64,000 nucleotides of DNA from Microcyclospora pomicola (lineage: Eukaryota > Ascomycota > Dothideomycetes > Capnodiales): positions 496,001-560,000 of the forward strand of contig NHNY01000004.1 of the NCBI GenBank assembly GCA_002786065.1. Reading direction: 5' to 3'. A program made the translations under genes and the position numbers. Within the stretch, counting starts at the first letter, position 1. Every line of letters starts with the position of its first letter. Below the pieces are notes generated by a model. It was not told the origin of the DNA, made no database searches, and saw only the letters and a list, made by a program, of their open reading frames with translations. Shown one piece after another: positions 33,199-44,834 of this stretch.

Positions 33199-34084
33199 GG
33201 TTCGTGGAGCTGTGGTGGTGAGTGGAGAGATGGTAGTGGTTGGTGTGGAAATAAGATAAGTACGGATCTGGAGGCAGTACAATGAATGGTAAGGTAGATA
33301 GAAAGCGGAGGAAAATCGACACAGCTTTTACCAGTTCTCCCACTCTATAGCAATGGTATTCCAACAACTGCATATGCGAGTCCTTACAGATACGAGGCGG
33401 TTACAGAGACCGCGGTCTATACAACAGGACGCTTCGGATCGTTCGGTTGGGGAGAGTACATGGGATGGAAGATACGAGTCGTCGTCGCTAGATCATCCAA
33501 GAGATCGCTCGTATATATGATCATGTGATCTCCACATTGTTATGCCTTCCGAGGTCCAACGACATGGATCGATCAGACCTTGAATCCGTCGATAAAGGTA
33601 TCTCGAGTTCCTCGCACGGTCAAGAGTGCACAATATCTCATCTCCGGTCTCGACGCTGTGTCAACAATACAGTGTGTGGCTTCCGAGGGGAAGGTTGAGA
33701 TATCACCAGAAGCCAAGGAGCCAACTTCATCAGCCCGGCCGCTCGCAGAGCATTGCACTGCAAGCATCAAAAAGATGATGGGCAAGACGGTCTCAATCGT
33801 GGGATTGGCTCTTCTCTTGGAGACATTGACATATGGACACACAGACCACGGCAAAGGTGTCAAGACTTCTTTGTCATACCACTGCTCATTTCTAGTTTAC
33901 TAGTGATTGAATCATAAGCTATATATATACCCGTATTTCAGTCTATTGATCGTAATAGATTCGTTCTCTCACGACCACGTCGAACAAGTGGGGCGCGAAT
34001 ATTCGCTTATGCTCAGCTCCCGCGGACCTCAGGTGGCCCGGCAAAGGTTAAGTCGCCCAGAAGGAGTTCCGAAGCCCCCGAGCT
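33199..34084. other. Intergenic
   Basis: About 0.9 kb between the Fmp52-like start and the stop of the Cys-module protein, both on the minus strand. No supported gene. Confidence 0.5.
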
Positions 34085-35806
34085 CTATGCCATTACCATG
34101 CTCCGGGCTCTTCGGGCCACGACATTGGAGAACGTGGTCGGTTGTGGTTCAACGCGGGAAGTGCTGGTGGTACTATGGGCAGGGCAGACATCGGGATCTT
34201 CGCACAGCGAGAGCGCACACTTGGCGAACGCATAGCAGCAGGGCGGGCATTCTGCGGGCTTGCTGCTTGATGAAGCAGTCGATGCAGGGGACGTCTCGCT
34301 ACGGCGGAAGTTGATATGGGTGGTGAAGGAAGGTGCGTCTGACACAGACGATGAGCTCGGGAGTTCTGATGCACTCGACGTAGTTGTAGGTCTTGGGGAA
34401 GGACAGACTGCACGGTCAACGCATATGGAAAGACCACATTGGATCTTGTTGTAGCAACAGTCCGGACAGGTCGTTGGAGAACTTGGTGATGTCGAACTTG
34501 ACTGCAACACTGAGCTAGATGAGCTGCTCGAGAGGCTTGTCAATGTTCTTGTGGCGGTGGGACTCGGACGTGGGCAGATGGCAGGTTCGGCGCAAATGGA
34601 GAGGTCGCATTGAATCTCGCTGTAACAGCAGTCTGGACAAGCGCTGGGCGAGTTTGATGGAGGCCCAGTTGTTGAAGTGGTTGCTACGTCACGCACAGCG
34701 TAACGTAGTGTGGATGTAGCGGTAGCAGTATTGGAGGGGTAGGCAATAACGTGGGATCCTTCTAGATCATGATGACAATGGCGCCGTTTGCCAGTCGGGA
34801 ATGGACCATCCCAATGATCAGTCCTGGGGTGACATGAGCCAGTACCGTGGTGGCAATGGTCTGACTTATGATGGTCATTGTGCCAATCACCAGTGTGGCT
34901 TCGATGATGACAAAATTCTCCATCGTGATCGTCGGAGTTGAAGTGAAACTGGTCATAAGCGGTTGGCCACAGTGCCGGTGAGTCAACATCATGATAACTG
35001 GACCATGTAGAGGACGTGTGAGATTGATATGGCGCCGCCTCCGAGGTCGAGACTGTAGGCACAGGAGGCGACACGAGATCATTGTGCTCATAATTGATGA
35101 TACTAGATTGGCTAGAAATGACCGAAGCTGTAGACGTGACTGTCGTATAGTCAGTCAAAGAGCTGTGGTAAGCTACTGCAGAGGTTGTAATCGATTGGTA
35201 GGTCAGACTTGGAGTCAGGAAACAAGGGCAGATGCTCTCGATGTGGCACACCGCCGATGCGCAAGGTGTGTCGGTCTGTAGGCAGCACGTTGGACAGCTT
35301 GATGGATACATCGCCGCTGAGCTGGATGAGGTGTATGACGCAGGATTGTAGTCCGCAAGGCTAGTTGAAGACGACAAAGCATACTCACTTGCGGATGCAG
35401 ACGTTGAAGAAGTCGTATCGTAGACTGAGGGATAGGCCGCCGCCGAGCTTGTCGAGGAGTAAGGCGCGGGATTGTAGTCCGCAGGAACAGTCGAAGACGG
35501 TGAAGCATAATCGCTTGCGGATGCAGACGTCGAACTGGTCGTGTCGTAGTACACGGTAGGTGTTGGCTGATAAGATGAAGAAGTTGCCTCTGCGCGATTC
35601 ATGGCAGCAGCATCAGTGGTACTGCCAGATGCTGTAGCCACAGCGGTAGCCTTCGAAGATGAAGTGGATGGGGTACATATCGTAGCGATGGTACATTCTG
35701 ACGAAGTGCAGACGACGCCGTCAATCTTCGTGCAGCATTCCGGGCAGACATCCGTAGCGAGAGTGAGAGCGGCCAAGAAGCCGAGAAGGGTGACGCTGTG
35801 CAGCAT
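34085..35806 (-). CDS. Secreted Ser/Thr-rich protein with five six-Cys modules and a His-rich centre
   Basis: Single exon, 573 aa from the signal-peptide Met at 35806 (MLHSVTLLGFLAALTLA); an upstream in-frame Met at 35866 would bury the signal. I do not recognise a named family. The same module, C-P-x-C-C-x(5-7)-C-x4-C-x5-C, occurs five times at residues 21-44, 171-193, 390-411, 447-468 and 520-541; the last three are most alike (CPDCCYSEIQC, CPDCCYNKIQC, CPPCCYAFAKC). Between them are Ser/Thr/Pro linkers likely to be O-glycosylated, a tandem duplication of about 42 residues (86-170) and a His/Asp-rich segment (290-352, with CHHRSH and HCHHGTGSCH) that may bind metal. There is no C-terminal membrane or GPI signal. 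It is probably a cell-wall or secreted protein. Confidence 0.75.
   Translation of the reverse strand: MLHSVTLLGFLAALTLATDVCPECCTKIDGVVCTSSECTIATICTPSTSSSKATAVATASGSTTDAAAMNRAEATSSSYQPTPTVYYDTTSSTSASASDYASPSSTVPADYNPAPYSSTSSAAAYPSVYDTTSSTSASASEYALSSSTSLADYNPASYTSSSSAAMYPSSCPTCCLQTDTPCASAVCHIESICPCFLTPSLTYQSITTSAVAYHSSLTDYTTVTSTASVISSQSSIINYEHNDLVSPPVPTVSTSEAAPYQSHTSSTWSSYHDVDSPALWPTAYDQFHFNSDDHDGEFCHHRSHTGDWHNDHHKSDHCHHGTGSCHPRTDHWDGPFPTGKRRHCHHDLEGSHVIAYPSNTATATSTLRYAVRDVATTSTTGPPSNSPSACPDCCYSEIQCDLSICAEPAICPRPSPTATRTLTSLSSSSSSSVLQSSSTSPSSPTTCPDCCYNKIQCGLSICVDRAVCPSPRPTTTSSASELPSSSSVSDAPSFTTHINFRRSETSPASTASSSSKPAECPPCCYAFAKCALSLCEDPDVCPAHSTTSTSRVEPQPTTFSNVVARRARSMVMA
35297..35551 (-). repeat. 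Tandem duplication of about 126 bp inside the Cys-module gene
   Basis: Two adjacent coding units of about 126 bp both encode YDTTSSTSASAS followed by ADYNPA and a Ser-rich end with YPS. They are diverged but clearly alignable, so the linker grew by an in-frame duplication. Confidence 0.8.
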
Positions 35807-38051
35807 CTTGTACCAGCTGCGGACCTGTAGGGATCGAGTGGATGTGAAGTGATTGACTTCGAACATTTCCGGAGCCTGGACAAGAGCATTTATACATTTG
35901 AGCCGTCTCTCGGTGGGTTGCTGGATGCAAGGAGAGCTATTGTGTCACGGATCAAGAGATCGGGGCCTTGAGAGCATTCGGAACCAACCTGCGGTATTCT
36001 TTTCCTGACTTCCGGACATACTGGCAGCAGATCCCACATCACTTACGGCAGTGACTTACCCAAATAGATACCACGCGAGGAATGCTTGATTTCCTTACAG
36101 AGGTGCTGCATATCCTTGGGGTACTGGCGGTATAGGTGACATATCTAAGATGCCAAAGCCGGCTAGCTGGACCTGAAGATGCCGTGAAACAGCACAATGG
36201 CCTTGTCGATCCTCCTAGCCTGGTATGATCGCTGATCTTTGATCTTTTACGAGGATATATGGGTCGGATTATCGAAGGAAATTCTCCGAGGCAGCAGATC
36301 GACATAGTTCCAAATTATAACCGCGGACAACGCTGCATGTCTGTGGGATGATCTACCATGTCTCTGGACAAATCCTACCCAAGTGGTGGAACAGTGCTTT
36401 GGGAGAAATACGATGTCTTGCAGATCAGCTTTGTAATGCAGAAAGGACACGAAGCTCGATCGAAGTGTTGTGAAGGCACAATGGCTGACATAAGCATAAG
36501 TGGTGTTGTGCCTGCCATCATTGTGCCTGCCTTGCACAACATATAGATTTATGTTGTCGTCCCTTGGCTTGATCGTCTCGTCGACATACGAGCTCGGCTG
36601 AAGAATGCCGGAAGAAATAGTGGACGATGCGAGATAGATCTTCTTGCTCGTGGCAGTGTCTCACGCGGTGGATCCTACCCACAGCCATGACTATATGCAA
36701 AAGGTGATGAGACCATCTCAAGGCCACAAGCCATAGATTTAGCAATCCAGAAGTCCGGGATTTCTGAACAGGAGGCGATGTTGCCACACGGGACACCGTT
36801 ACATTCAGCCTTGAATGCAGAGACACTAGAGCCTGCACCGGTACCCGATACATGTCGACACAGCCTGCGAAATCAGACCAGATCGAGTTCACGGCATGCA
36901 CGACTGGGTCACCAGCACGTAAGAAACGAGCGCTATACTCTGCATATGTCTGGCGAGGCGAAGTTTTCGTGAGATTTGTGTTACATTGTAGGTATCTGTT
37001 CTACAAGTGCTGCAATGCGATGTGACGGTATATTTCCGTACATGCCTTGCCAGGGGTATAACTCGCAGTGATATCGATCATGGTCCTCGCTCAAGGCCAC
37101 TCTTTCATGACGTAGTTAATGGCCGATGTCGATCCTATGTGCAAGACAGCAGGACAAGACATGCACCCAAGAGTGCTATCTTTCAGTATATTCGATTTCA
37201 GTAGATTTAGAGCCATTGTGCTGAAAAGTGTGGTTGAACAATGCTTCCTTGCCCAGACGTAAGGTGCTGATGTCGTGTGCGCAAAGACAGGCGTGCCCTT
37301 GCTTAGGCAAATGTAGCAAATAATGCACAATATACCAACATGTACGTCTGATAGCGTACTGCGATTGTACACTTTCAAGCGTCCAAATGAGTGTCGCAAG
37401 GAATTTTTCACCCTCATTTTCAGACACTTCTTCGACAGTGTAACAGTTTCTGGACCGCCATACAACACGGACATATGCCATATCACCGTCGAAGCCAAGC
37501 TAGCAGTCCTCGAACCATGCATGTTCCGATGCTTCTTGTGCGGTGGGTCTGCTCAGCGGGTCGAAATTTATCAGTCGACCAACGAGACTCTTGTACTTCT
37601 CTTCAAGACCGAAGTTTTTCGCCCGCAGTGCTGCTTGATGCCACGCTTCTTTCGGCATATGGACATCGTTTATAAGCTCTCCTGTACTGCTGACCAGAGG
37701 CTAGACGGTCTTTAGAGTAAAGCTACAAGATAAGTCAGGATGCTCTAACTCTTTGAGCAATCGTAATGGAATAGTTGAAAGGAGCGGACCTTCGAGCCAG
37801 TATACGGCCTGTATCTGGCGTGGTGCAAATGGCGAGCTCATGTGATTTGACTGGCGCTGGTGATGTTATCAATTCACTCGATTCCGCTCAAAACATGTTG
37901 ATGTCTTGAGCGTGGTTTATCCCGTGGGAAACCCGGTCTCTATCATGTTGCCTGGTTCATACCTAAGGTCGACAAAAGTGGGGCTCATCTCGAGTAGATA
38001 TGCGGTGCTTGGTCCGCATGCCTTAAGGCGCTGTACGCTCCCGTTCTTGGC
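35807..38051. other. Gene-poor stretch, 2.2 kb
   Basis: No supported gene. The open frames at 36518-36901, 37091-37522 and 37323-37715 overlap one another on both strands and lack domain-like sequence. The part next to 35806 is the promoter of the Cys-module gene. Confidence 0.5.
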
Positions 38052-39181
38052 TTACGGTCCCATGTCCATTTGCAATGCGGCTTCCAGATCCAGATCTTGG
38101 TCTGCCTTGCTATGTTCCACATGCCGCGCAGACCAGTCTCGTGTATGTGTTCGACAGTCTTGCCTCGACGTCGAAATTGGTGACATCGCCGCCGGAGTCT
38201 TCTTCTGCTGCGGCTGCTGAATATCGAAGCTGAGATCACTGCGTATACCATCACTCCGCACACTGCCGATCTTCTGCATCCGATGTGTCGACAAGCGATC
38301 GAGTGCGGTCTTGAAGTCGTCCAGCACGATCGTGTCCGTGAGGCATTTGAACACGAATGCAAGCTTCCAAAATGGGTTGACGCCGTCCGGTAGCCCAGTG
38401 GCGTGGATGACTTTGGTCACTGCAAGGATATCCACAATGATGAAACCAATAGAGAGCAACATGGCGCCGAGTAAGACTGCGAATCGCGGCGATACGCGCA
38501 TGAGATCGAGATAGTTGAAGTCGTAGCGCGAATGGATCTCGTAGAACAGCGAGCATACCGTGAAGATCCACCATGGATCGCGGAACAGCGCCTCATATGG
38601 TCGCGTGTAGACGAAGAGAGCAGACTTGTCGCCGAAATATAGAAAATTAGCGGTGATCTCCAGGACCCAATATGGTTGGACTAGTATGACAGTTGTAATG
38701 TAGAACACAGAGCCCCATTTGGAGAGGAATGGCTTGTTTTTTATCCAGGCGATAACATTGTGCAACGACCAGGATATGTTGAGGAAGATGGCCGTGGCGC
38801 TGAGATACCAGTGATAGACTGGAGGATTGGTGAAAATGAATGTTCCATGAAACATGCCAAAGATGAGCTGCGCATCTGTCAGACTCTGCTCCCGCTCTTG
38901 TTACAAATGTATGCGCGTTGTTGGTGATTTACCTCGATCAGAATCAATTTATGGAGCAGCACACGCTTGCGCATATTTGAGACTGTGACACAAGCCATGA
39001 TGATCAAGCTGCCGACCATGAAACCTTGAGCCTAGCAATCCTCGCACATTAGCATCACCGCAGTCATTGGGGGATGTCACACGCTGTCGCCAGGCATGGT
39101 CGTACATACCCATGCTTCGATAATCAGTCCTTCGGTGTCACTTGGCTTTTGCACGTCCAATACTCGTGGTATGAGTTCCAT
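38052..39181 (-). CDS. Conserved fungal multi-pass membrane protein
   Basis: Three exons, introns 39032-39109 and 38886-38932, 334 aa. The spliced N-terminus runs VLDVQKPSDTEGLIIEAW, then AQGFMVGSLIIMACVTVSNM, VLLHKLILIE and LIFGMFHGTFIFTNPPVY. About seven membrane segments are seen before residue 250, followed by a charged cytosolic tail (IQQPQQKKTPAAMS). The layout matches an uncharacterised family of ascomycete integral membrane proteins; I know of no assigned function. The start at 39181 (MELIPRVLDV) is the first Met of the compatible frame. A sensory or channel role would be speculation. Confidence 0.72.
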
Positions 39182-39835
39182 CTTGGCTGGTGGCAGCTCA
39201 ACGTCACCATGCTTCAGGTTGCCGTTTTGGGCACCTCAGAACGTCGATTCCACTTTGCGATGACCGAGAAATGATGCCTCGCAGGGCAGTGCAAGCACAG
39301 TGAGGCGTCAACGAAGACGCGCTTCGAAATACTTTGCGAATGAAGGATCTGAATCATGTTGCGGTCCTTTCCAGGCGTACAGTCAGCTCAATCCTGACGT
39401 CCATGGTGCCAAGTGGAGGGGAAGCCGCCAAAAATACGTAAAATGTTGGTTGGACCGTTGGACGCGAGTTCGGCAGTTTGTATTGTTCGCTTTGCAACCT
39501 AATGAAACCTAGGTGACTAAGGTAGGTAAGTATCATAAAGCGATACATTGGTTCGAATTGACATGCAGAAGGTCGGGCGCATGCAAATCAGCTTCAATCG
39601 CGACTTTTGCAGACACGAAATCTATATGCACATAACAAAAATACATGCAGCCTGGCCGGTGGCGGAAGATTTTTGCGTGAGGAAGCCAACTGTGAGGCAC
39701 CGTCTCTATGCATCGTCGACAAATCGATCTCTGGAGCTTGATCATACACAAGAATGGCTTTGCCAATTGCTGTCTATTTATGCATTCCGCACCATTTGTG
39801 AAGACATCAGTGGGAAGTAGTATCGTGGTCCTAAT
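39182..39835. other. Intergenic
   Basis: About 0.65 kb between the membrane-protein start and the Aos1 stop. A GGTTCGAATTG stretch near 39551 resembles a tRNA B box, but no cloverleaf or A box accompanies it. No gene. Confidence 0.5.
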
Positions 39836-41162
39836 CTACATCACTCCAAGACCATTTCCCATTTGTGGTAGTGGTAAGCCGGGCTGAACGAGACCCGGCA
39901 AATTCATAGGCATCAGGTCGCTTGTCAACATGGCGAGCTCTGGAGGAGGACTATACAGGCTGTAGATCCTTCCGTCCAATCCCTCACCGTCGAACAGAGC
40001 GAAGTTCTGGATGGGCTGTTGGCGCTTGCCGAGCACATTGATGACATCCTCGCTGAGACGACCGCCCACGAAAGCCGCGGTAGGCACTATTTCGGCGCCG
40101 ATGTTCTGAATGAAAGAGCGCAGGAAATCAGCGCGGAGAGTTTCTGCCGGTAGCTGAAGTTCGCGAGAACGCTCAGTCGCCAAAGTTGTGAATACCACAA
40201 GGTCCTGCGAAGTATGTCCTGGAAGACGCTTGTTCTGACGTTGAAAGTCGAAGAGTGCACGTAAGCATGGCAAAAGCGCAGGTACACCCTTCATTTGACG
40301 TCGGCGAGAACGCACATCCTCAGGCAATGGCGAGGTGTTGGCAAGGATGATGGGGCAGTACGTTTCAAGCTTTCTAACAATTTCGATATTTTTGCCATCA
40401 TTGTCGATCCTGTTTGTGACGCCGAGCACTGATCTGGTTGGGGATTCGATACCGATGGAAGTAAGCACGTTGGATTTCTCCCGTTCGACCACAAATTCGT
40501 GCGTGACGAGATCCGCAAAGATGAATCCATAAAGACCATGAAGGCCTGCAGCGTAGAATGGTCGATTGGCAAAACGAACAGCAGTGTTGATGGTGGAAAG
40601 CGTTTCAAAGTCATGGTCGCATGCTATCACACAATCGTACTGTTCGAAGTATGATGGGTCCTTCATTTGCAATTCAGTGACGGAGCTCTCTGATGTAATA
40701 GCAACTCGAGGATTGAGCTCCTGAATGCGAGGGATTGCTGCTTGCGCGCGCTGGCTATATGTTAGTTCTTACTCAACATGAGCTCCCTCAAAAGAAACTC
40801 ACCGGTGTGCCAACGTCTTCTTCTCTCAGGAAGTACTGCGCGCCCAGATTCTCCTCGGTCACGAGTTCGTCGTCAACAATGGTCAGAGAGCGGATGCCCG
40901 CAAGAGTGAGATTCTTCGCGATCTCTGTGCCCAACGCGCGAAGGGAGACAAGTAGGATATTAGCCGATCGAATGCGTTCCTGCGCCTGGGCTCCCCAGAG
41001 GCGGATCTGGCGATCATACAGAGCAATCTCATCAGCGGTCAGTCCTGGTGCGGCCGTCACAGCACTGTCGGGCGCAGAAACATCGTTTCCATTTCCGTTG
41101 TCTACGGCCGGGATGCTGCCATTCGCGAGCACAGTGTTTTCAGCTATACTTTCGGTCGCCAT
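39836..41162 (-). CDS. AOS1: SUMO-activating enzyme E1 subunit Aos1
   Basis: Two exons, intron 40751-40802, 424 aa. With Uba2 it forms the heterodimeric E1 that adenylates SUMO in the nucleus. The ThiF-type domain begins EIALYDRQIRLWGAQAQERI, with the nucleotide-binding region NILLVSLRALGTEIAKNLTL and IVDDELVTEENLGAQYFL. The second half has the conserved DCVIACDHDFETLSTINTA and the C-terminal block IGAEIVPTAAFVGGRLSEDV. The catalytic Cys belongs to Uba2, and none is expected here. DRQIRLWG and the length separate it from Uba1. The Ala/Asp-rich 40-residue N-terminal extension is unremarkable. The splice joins VGTP to RAQAAIPRIQELNP. Confidence 0.92.
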
Positions 41163-42300
41163 CCTTGCGCAGACTAGATTGTGCTGGGATTTCTGAGCTC
41201 CAAAGGGGCGTGGTGCAAACGATCACAGTACGAACCACACGAGTGGTGAACTTCACGCTTGTGCGCTAGCACCACGATCACACGTGACACGAAGCACGAT
41301 CGCCGACCGCACGGTCCAATGGCGCCGAAGTGAAGTGAGTACTGTACCGACAGTCAACTCTCTGCATCTAACTCAGGTGTTTGCTGGATTCGATGCTACC
41401 TTATCGTCACCGTATCCCCTGTTGCTTACATTGTTTCGCGTAACCGATGAGCCTCATCGCATCATCGAATCATTACGAAGGCTTGACGTGTTCCAGCTGT
41501 AACGCCCGATCTCTATCTGCTATCGACATGAGGAATGAAGTGCTTTACACCAAGTCCGCTCGATGTAAGCACGCATCGACCTTCGCTATCACTATTCATT
41601 GCAATGCGGCGCCATTTGACCGATGTACAGTATGAGTCCAGCAGGATCCTGATTCCATAATCACACGTAAGCATCAATGACACTTCTAGCCACTAGGATC
41701 TTGGGCATAAAGAAGGAGAAATAACCTATATTGTTCTTCCTGGAATAGATACATCACTTTGGTGATAAGCCACCCTTATCAGCATCTGTAGGGCATGGTA
41801 TTCATCGGCAAGCAAGCCATCTAGGTCGTTCATCGCCTGACGCCAAGTAGAAAGTGAAGTCCGTGGTGCAACATTACCAGCTCTTGTGATCAGGCTGATG
41901 AGTGCCTGAGGCAGCACATCGGATTTCGAATGATGTAGTCGCACCTGGTGTACTCCAAGCACCGTCCACCCACCCACGGAGGATCCAAGCCTTGTATCGA
42001 GTATTCGTCTGTGATAAAGGGCTTCAGCTGAACTCACACGGGAGCCAAGTTTGGTGCGACTAGGAGCAGACTCATCAAGGTAGCAGCCTTCAACAGTCAT
42101 GCCCGAACCGCTGCCACCACCCCGCTGGGTAGGCTTTCGTCCCTCACTCTTCCCACTCGACAAGCGCCGCTGACGGCCAGATGTAGTCCGGCTCGAACGA
42201 CGATCCTCCTGCGTCAGAGTCGTCCACTTCACGGACTCGTATAGGTCGTCTTCGCCGAGCCCTTCAGAACACTACGGACCTTGCGCGGGAGTCTGTGAAT
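41163..42300. other. Intergenic, 1.1 kb, containing one doubtful ORF
   Basis: Region between the divergent Aos1 gene and the conserved gene at 42301. It contains the doubtful minus-strand ORF at 41726-42232, listed separately. The 120 bp next to Aos1 are its promoter. Nothing else stands out. Confidence 0.45.
41726..42232 (-). CDS. Hypothetical ORF, 168 aa, doubtful
   Basis: No family is recognised. The N-terminal 55 residues are basic and Ser/Arg/Gly-rich, followed by a more ordered-looking stretch (GWTVLGVHQVRLHHSK, STWRQAMNDLDGLLADEYHA). It would start only 68 bp from the divergent gene at 42301, leaving almost no promoter for either. It could be a real lineage-specific gene or a chance frame; the sequence alone does not decide. 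Confidence 0.25.
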   Translation of the reverse strand: MKWTTLTQEDRRSSRTTSGRQRRLSSGKSEGRKPTQRGGGSGSGMTVEGCYLDESAPSRTKLGSRVSSAEALYHRRILDTRLGSSVGGWTVLGVHQVRLHHSKSDVLPQALISLITRAGNVAPRTSLSTWRQAMNDLDGLLADEYHALQMLIRVAYHQSDVSIPGRTI

Positions 42301-43675
42301 ATGGCCGATGTGGAAAGACGTCCTCACGAAGCGCCAACGACCAGAAGGCGTCCACGCTCACCGACTGAATATGGAGATGAATGGGATCGTGACCTATCTG
42401 GGTTTACTCCCAGCAGCGAAGCGCGCGATCAACGTAGATCGAAGCGTCGGCGAATAGATGGATCTTCGAGCGACTCTGTACGACCAGCCATAAAGTATGG
42501 ATACTTTGGGCAGGTCGAACCAACACGGCTACAAACGGAACTTCTAAGCTGTGACGGAGGAGAGCATGTGGACAATCGCTATCCCCAAGCATACCTGGGA
42601 GCGAAGAATGTGTTGAAGCATGACAAGAGTGTTTATTGCTCAGAGAGGTCACATACCAATTTGGTCCTTACACATGCGGATGACACAGCCTTTTGCTTGG
42701 AGAAGTTGCACATCGTAGGGCCAGAACATGGATTCACTGCACCGTAAGCCAACTTTACCTGCTTGAAGGTTCGCCGAATTGATGATGTCTAGCGTTCGAG
42801 AGGGGCTGATCTACGTTGCCATGACCCTTGCCGACTTACAGCAGTACATCGATCCCCCACAGCACGCCAGACAACGCGGTATACACAGTCCGCCATACCG
42901 CCGGAGAGCTACACTACTTTCTGGAAACCTACGGTCCTCTCCTGAGAGATTGTCGCTGTTGGACGCGCTCAGAGATCCCGAGGTAAATGCCACCATCAAC
43001 GGCACGCAATCCCCTCCTGGAAATCGACGTAATATTGATGACGCTACTCGTGATTCGCGTCACCGAACCACCTCATCCGATGACCATCACAATGTAGACT
43101 CAGATGCGCATTGCGAATCGCCCTTCCAAGCCTCAGAGCAGGCTGAAGACGACACTGATGAAGTTCGGGTCTCCTTCCTCAGCGATGAGGATGCAGGGCC
43201 CGAAGACATTTCATCTCAGGACGTGCTTGACTTCAGATTGCAGCGATTACGTTTGATGCGTCGTCGCTATGAGATCCAGAGCTGGGAGCGTGAAGAGCGA
43301 AGATTTGGCTCGGACAGCCAAGCCTATAGCAGTGCCAACGCTGGACGAGAGCAAAGTGCTACAAGTCTCGATCGCCTCAATGATCTGATCGCCCGCTCGG
43401 GAATGGATGATAAAGCATACACCGAGGAGCATCTTGACAATCAGAGTGCATTGGGTGCTGGCGTCGAGGAGGGCATGAATGACGATCGAGTGACCTGCGT
43501 GCGATTCCGTATCAAACGGGGAAAGCATAAGGTTACGATCAAGTTCGATCCGTGCGTGTCTGGGCGGTTCATCCTCCTGAAGCTATGGGCAGGAAGGAGT
43601 AACGTGGACGTCCAAAGTGTCATTGCCAAAGGATATGGAAGCTTAAGATTCTTTCCATCGAGAGAGTTCAGATAA
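42301..43675 (+). CDS. Conserved fungal protein with a split ordered domain
   Basis: Two exons, intron 42744-42792, 441 aa. The start is the ATG at 42301 (MADVERRPHEAP). After a disordered Arg-rich N-terminus come YGYFGQVEPTRLQTELLSCDGG, KNVLKHDKSVYCSERSHTNLVL and FCLEKLHIVGPEHGFTAPVREGLIYVAM. About 180 disordered, acidic residues follow, and then RVTCVRFRIKRGKHKVTIKFDP and GRFILLKLWAGRSNVDVQSV at the end. The two ordered blocks look like parts of one beta-sandwich (galactose-binding-like) interrupted by the insert; this is inference from strand patterns. The pattern recurs in ascomycete proteins of unknown role. The basic RRSKRRRID near residue 43 may be an NLS. Confidence 0.7.
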
Positions 43676-43787
43676 CCAAAGTAACGAGGATATGTGCGGA
43701 AGTATGATCGTACAGGACATGAGAAATGAGGAAATGTTGACGAGCAGGTTGTCGCAATGTCTGAATTTCTATGATTTATGATAGTGT

Positions 43788-44834
43788 TCAATGCAACACA
43801 GTCTGAAGAAAGCGTGCAGTCTCATCCGCAACCAGTCTGTTTCCTTTCGCCTCTACACAAAACGCATGATTCGTGCCCTGCGCATCTACAATCATGGCAG
43901 CTTTGCCTTGCGCCCCTCCACCGCTACCACGACTTGCAATCACCCGTGCTCTTGTCGCCGGGGCCACATAGCCGTCACTGCTGCCCCAATAGAACAACAA
44001 CGCCGGCGATCTTCGACTTCGCTCACCTCCACCGGCATTGTTCTCGCCTCCATCCCACAAGTCCCCGGACCACGAGCTTTCCTTCTCGGACGTGATGACG
44101 GCAAATTCATCTTTCGCGAGAAGTAATGCTTGATACACCCCGCCCTTGCTACGTAAGAATGCCGTGGTCACACGTGCCCCGCGAGTTGGCATACCCGTAC
44201 ATACCGCCACGAGAGACTGAAGGACCGCCGACGGAAGAAGCGTCAGTGACGCCGCAACGTAATGTAGGAATAGGATCAACCCCGGCACTTTGAGCAGTGG
44301 CGAGGCGATCCGGCCGCGAGGGGACAGAGCGAGGTCATAGATGGTAGGGAACAGGCCGACAGCCGATACGATCTCCAGCGACGGAGTGCTGCCTGTGTCG
44401 AAGGCGTGCGACAGATGCTGCGATGTCAGGTCGAGAGCCAACCAGGCGCCGACCGAGTGGCCGATGATGATCGTGGGGAGCGGGTCATTCGCTTTCGATG
44501 GCGTAGACTGCGAGTTGATCTTCGTTGTAATGCGCACCAATCTCTCGGTGAGATGGGCTCTTTGGTCTTGGAGGATATATGGCCCACCACGGGAGACCTG
44601 GCCATCTCGTTTCGCTCGATTGACCTCGAATCCGCGCAGACTGGTCCCGTAGACATGGACATCATAACTGGGATGTTGCTCGCGCAGGAGGTCCAGGAGA
44701 TGGCTCAAGTACTCGCGATAGTATTCGACCAGTCCTGGGTTTCCAGGAATGAAGAAAAGCAGAACACGTTTCGTACCGGATTGCTGAGGTTGCTCGTGCA
44801 AGTAGATTTCATCCAGGAGTCCAGCTTCCGCCAT
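43788..44834 (-). CDS. Lipid droplet-associated hydrolase (LDAH/DUF2305)
   Basis: Single exon, 348 aa, alpha/beta hydrolase fold. LLFFIPGNPGLVEYYREYL (25-43) holds the oxyanion-side motif typical of LDAH, VYGTSLRGFE follows, and the nucleophile elbow is GHSVG (125-129, Ser127). The Asp is likely in the LFYWGSSDGYV block, and the His in GTNHAFCVEA near residue 325. A hydrophobic stretch around 185-215 may be a hairpin that inserts into lipid droplets. The animal enzyme acts on sterol esters; the fungal substrate is not established. It is separated from Rit1 by a 345-bp divergent promoter. Confidence 0.87.
   Translation of the reverse strand: MAEAGLLDEIYLHEQPQQSGTKRVLLFFIPGNPGLVEYYREYLSHLLDLLREQHPSYDVHVYGTSLRGFEVNRAKRDGQVSRGGPYILQDQRAHLTERLVRITTKINSQSTPSKANDPLPTIIIGHSVGAWLALDLTSQHLSHAFDTGSTPSLEIVSAVGLFPTIYDLALSPRGRIASPLLKVPGLILFLHYVAASLTLLPSAVLQSLVAVCTGMPTRGARVTTAFLRSKGGVYQALLLAKDEFAVITSEKESSWSGDLWDGGENNAGGGERSRRSPALLFYWGSSDGYVAPATRARVIASRGSGGGAQGKAAMIVDAQGTNHAFCVEAKGNRLVADETARFLQTVLH

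Noticed and set aside
37323-37715. 130-codon frame with a vague BTB-like look
   Set aside because: The resemblance is limited to scattered residues and an antisense frame of the same length overlaps it.
39548-39575. tRNA-like GGTTCGAATTG element
   Set aside because: No A box at proper distance and no acceptor or anticodon stems.
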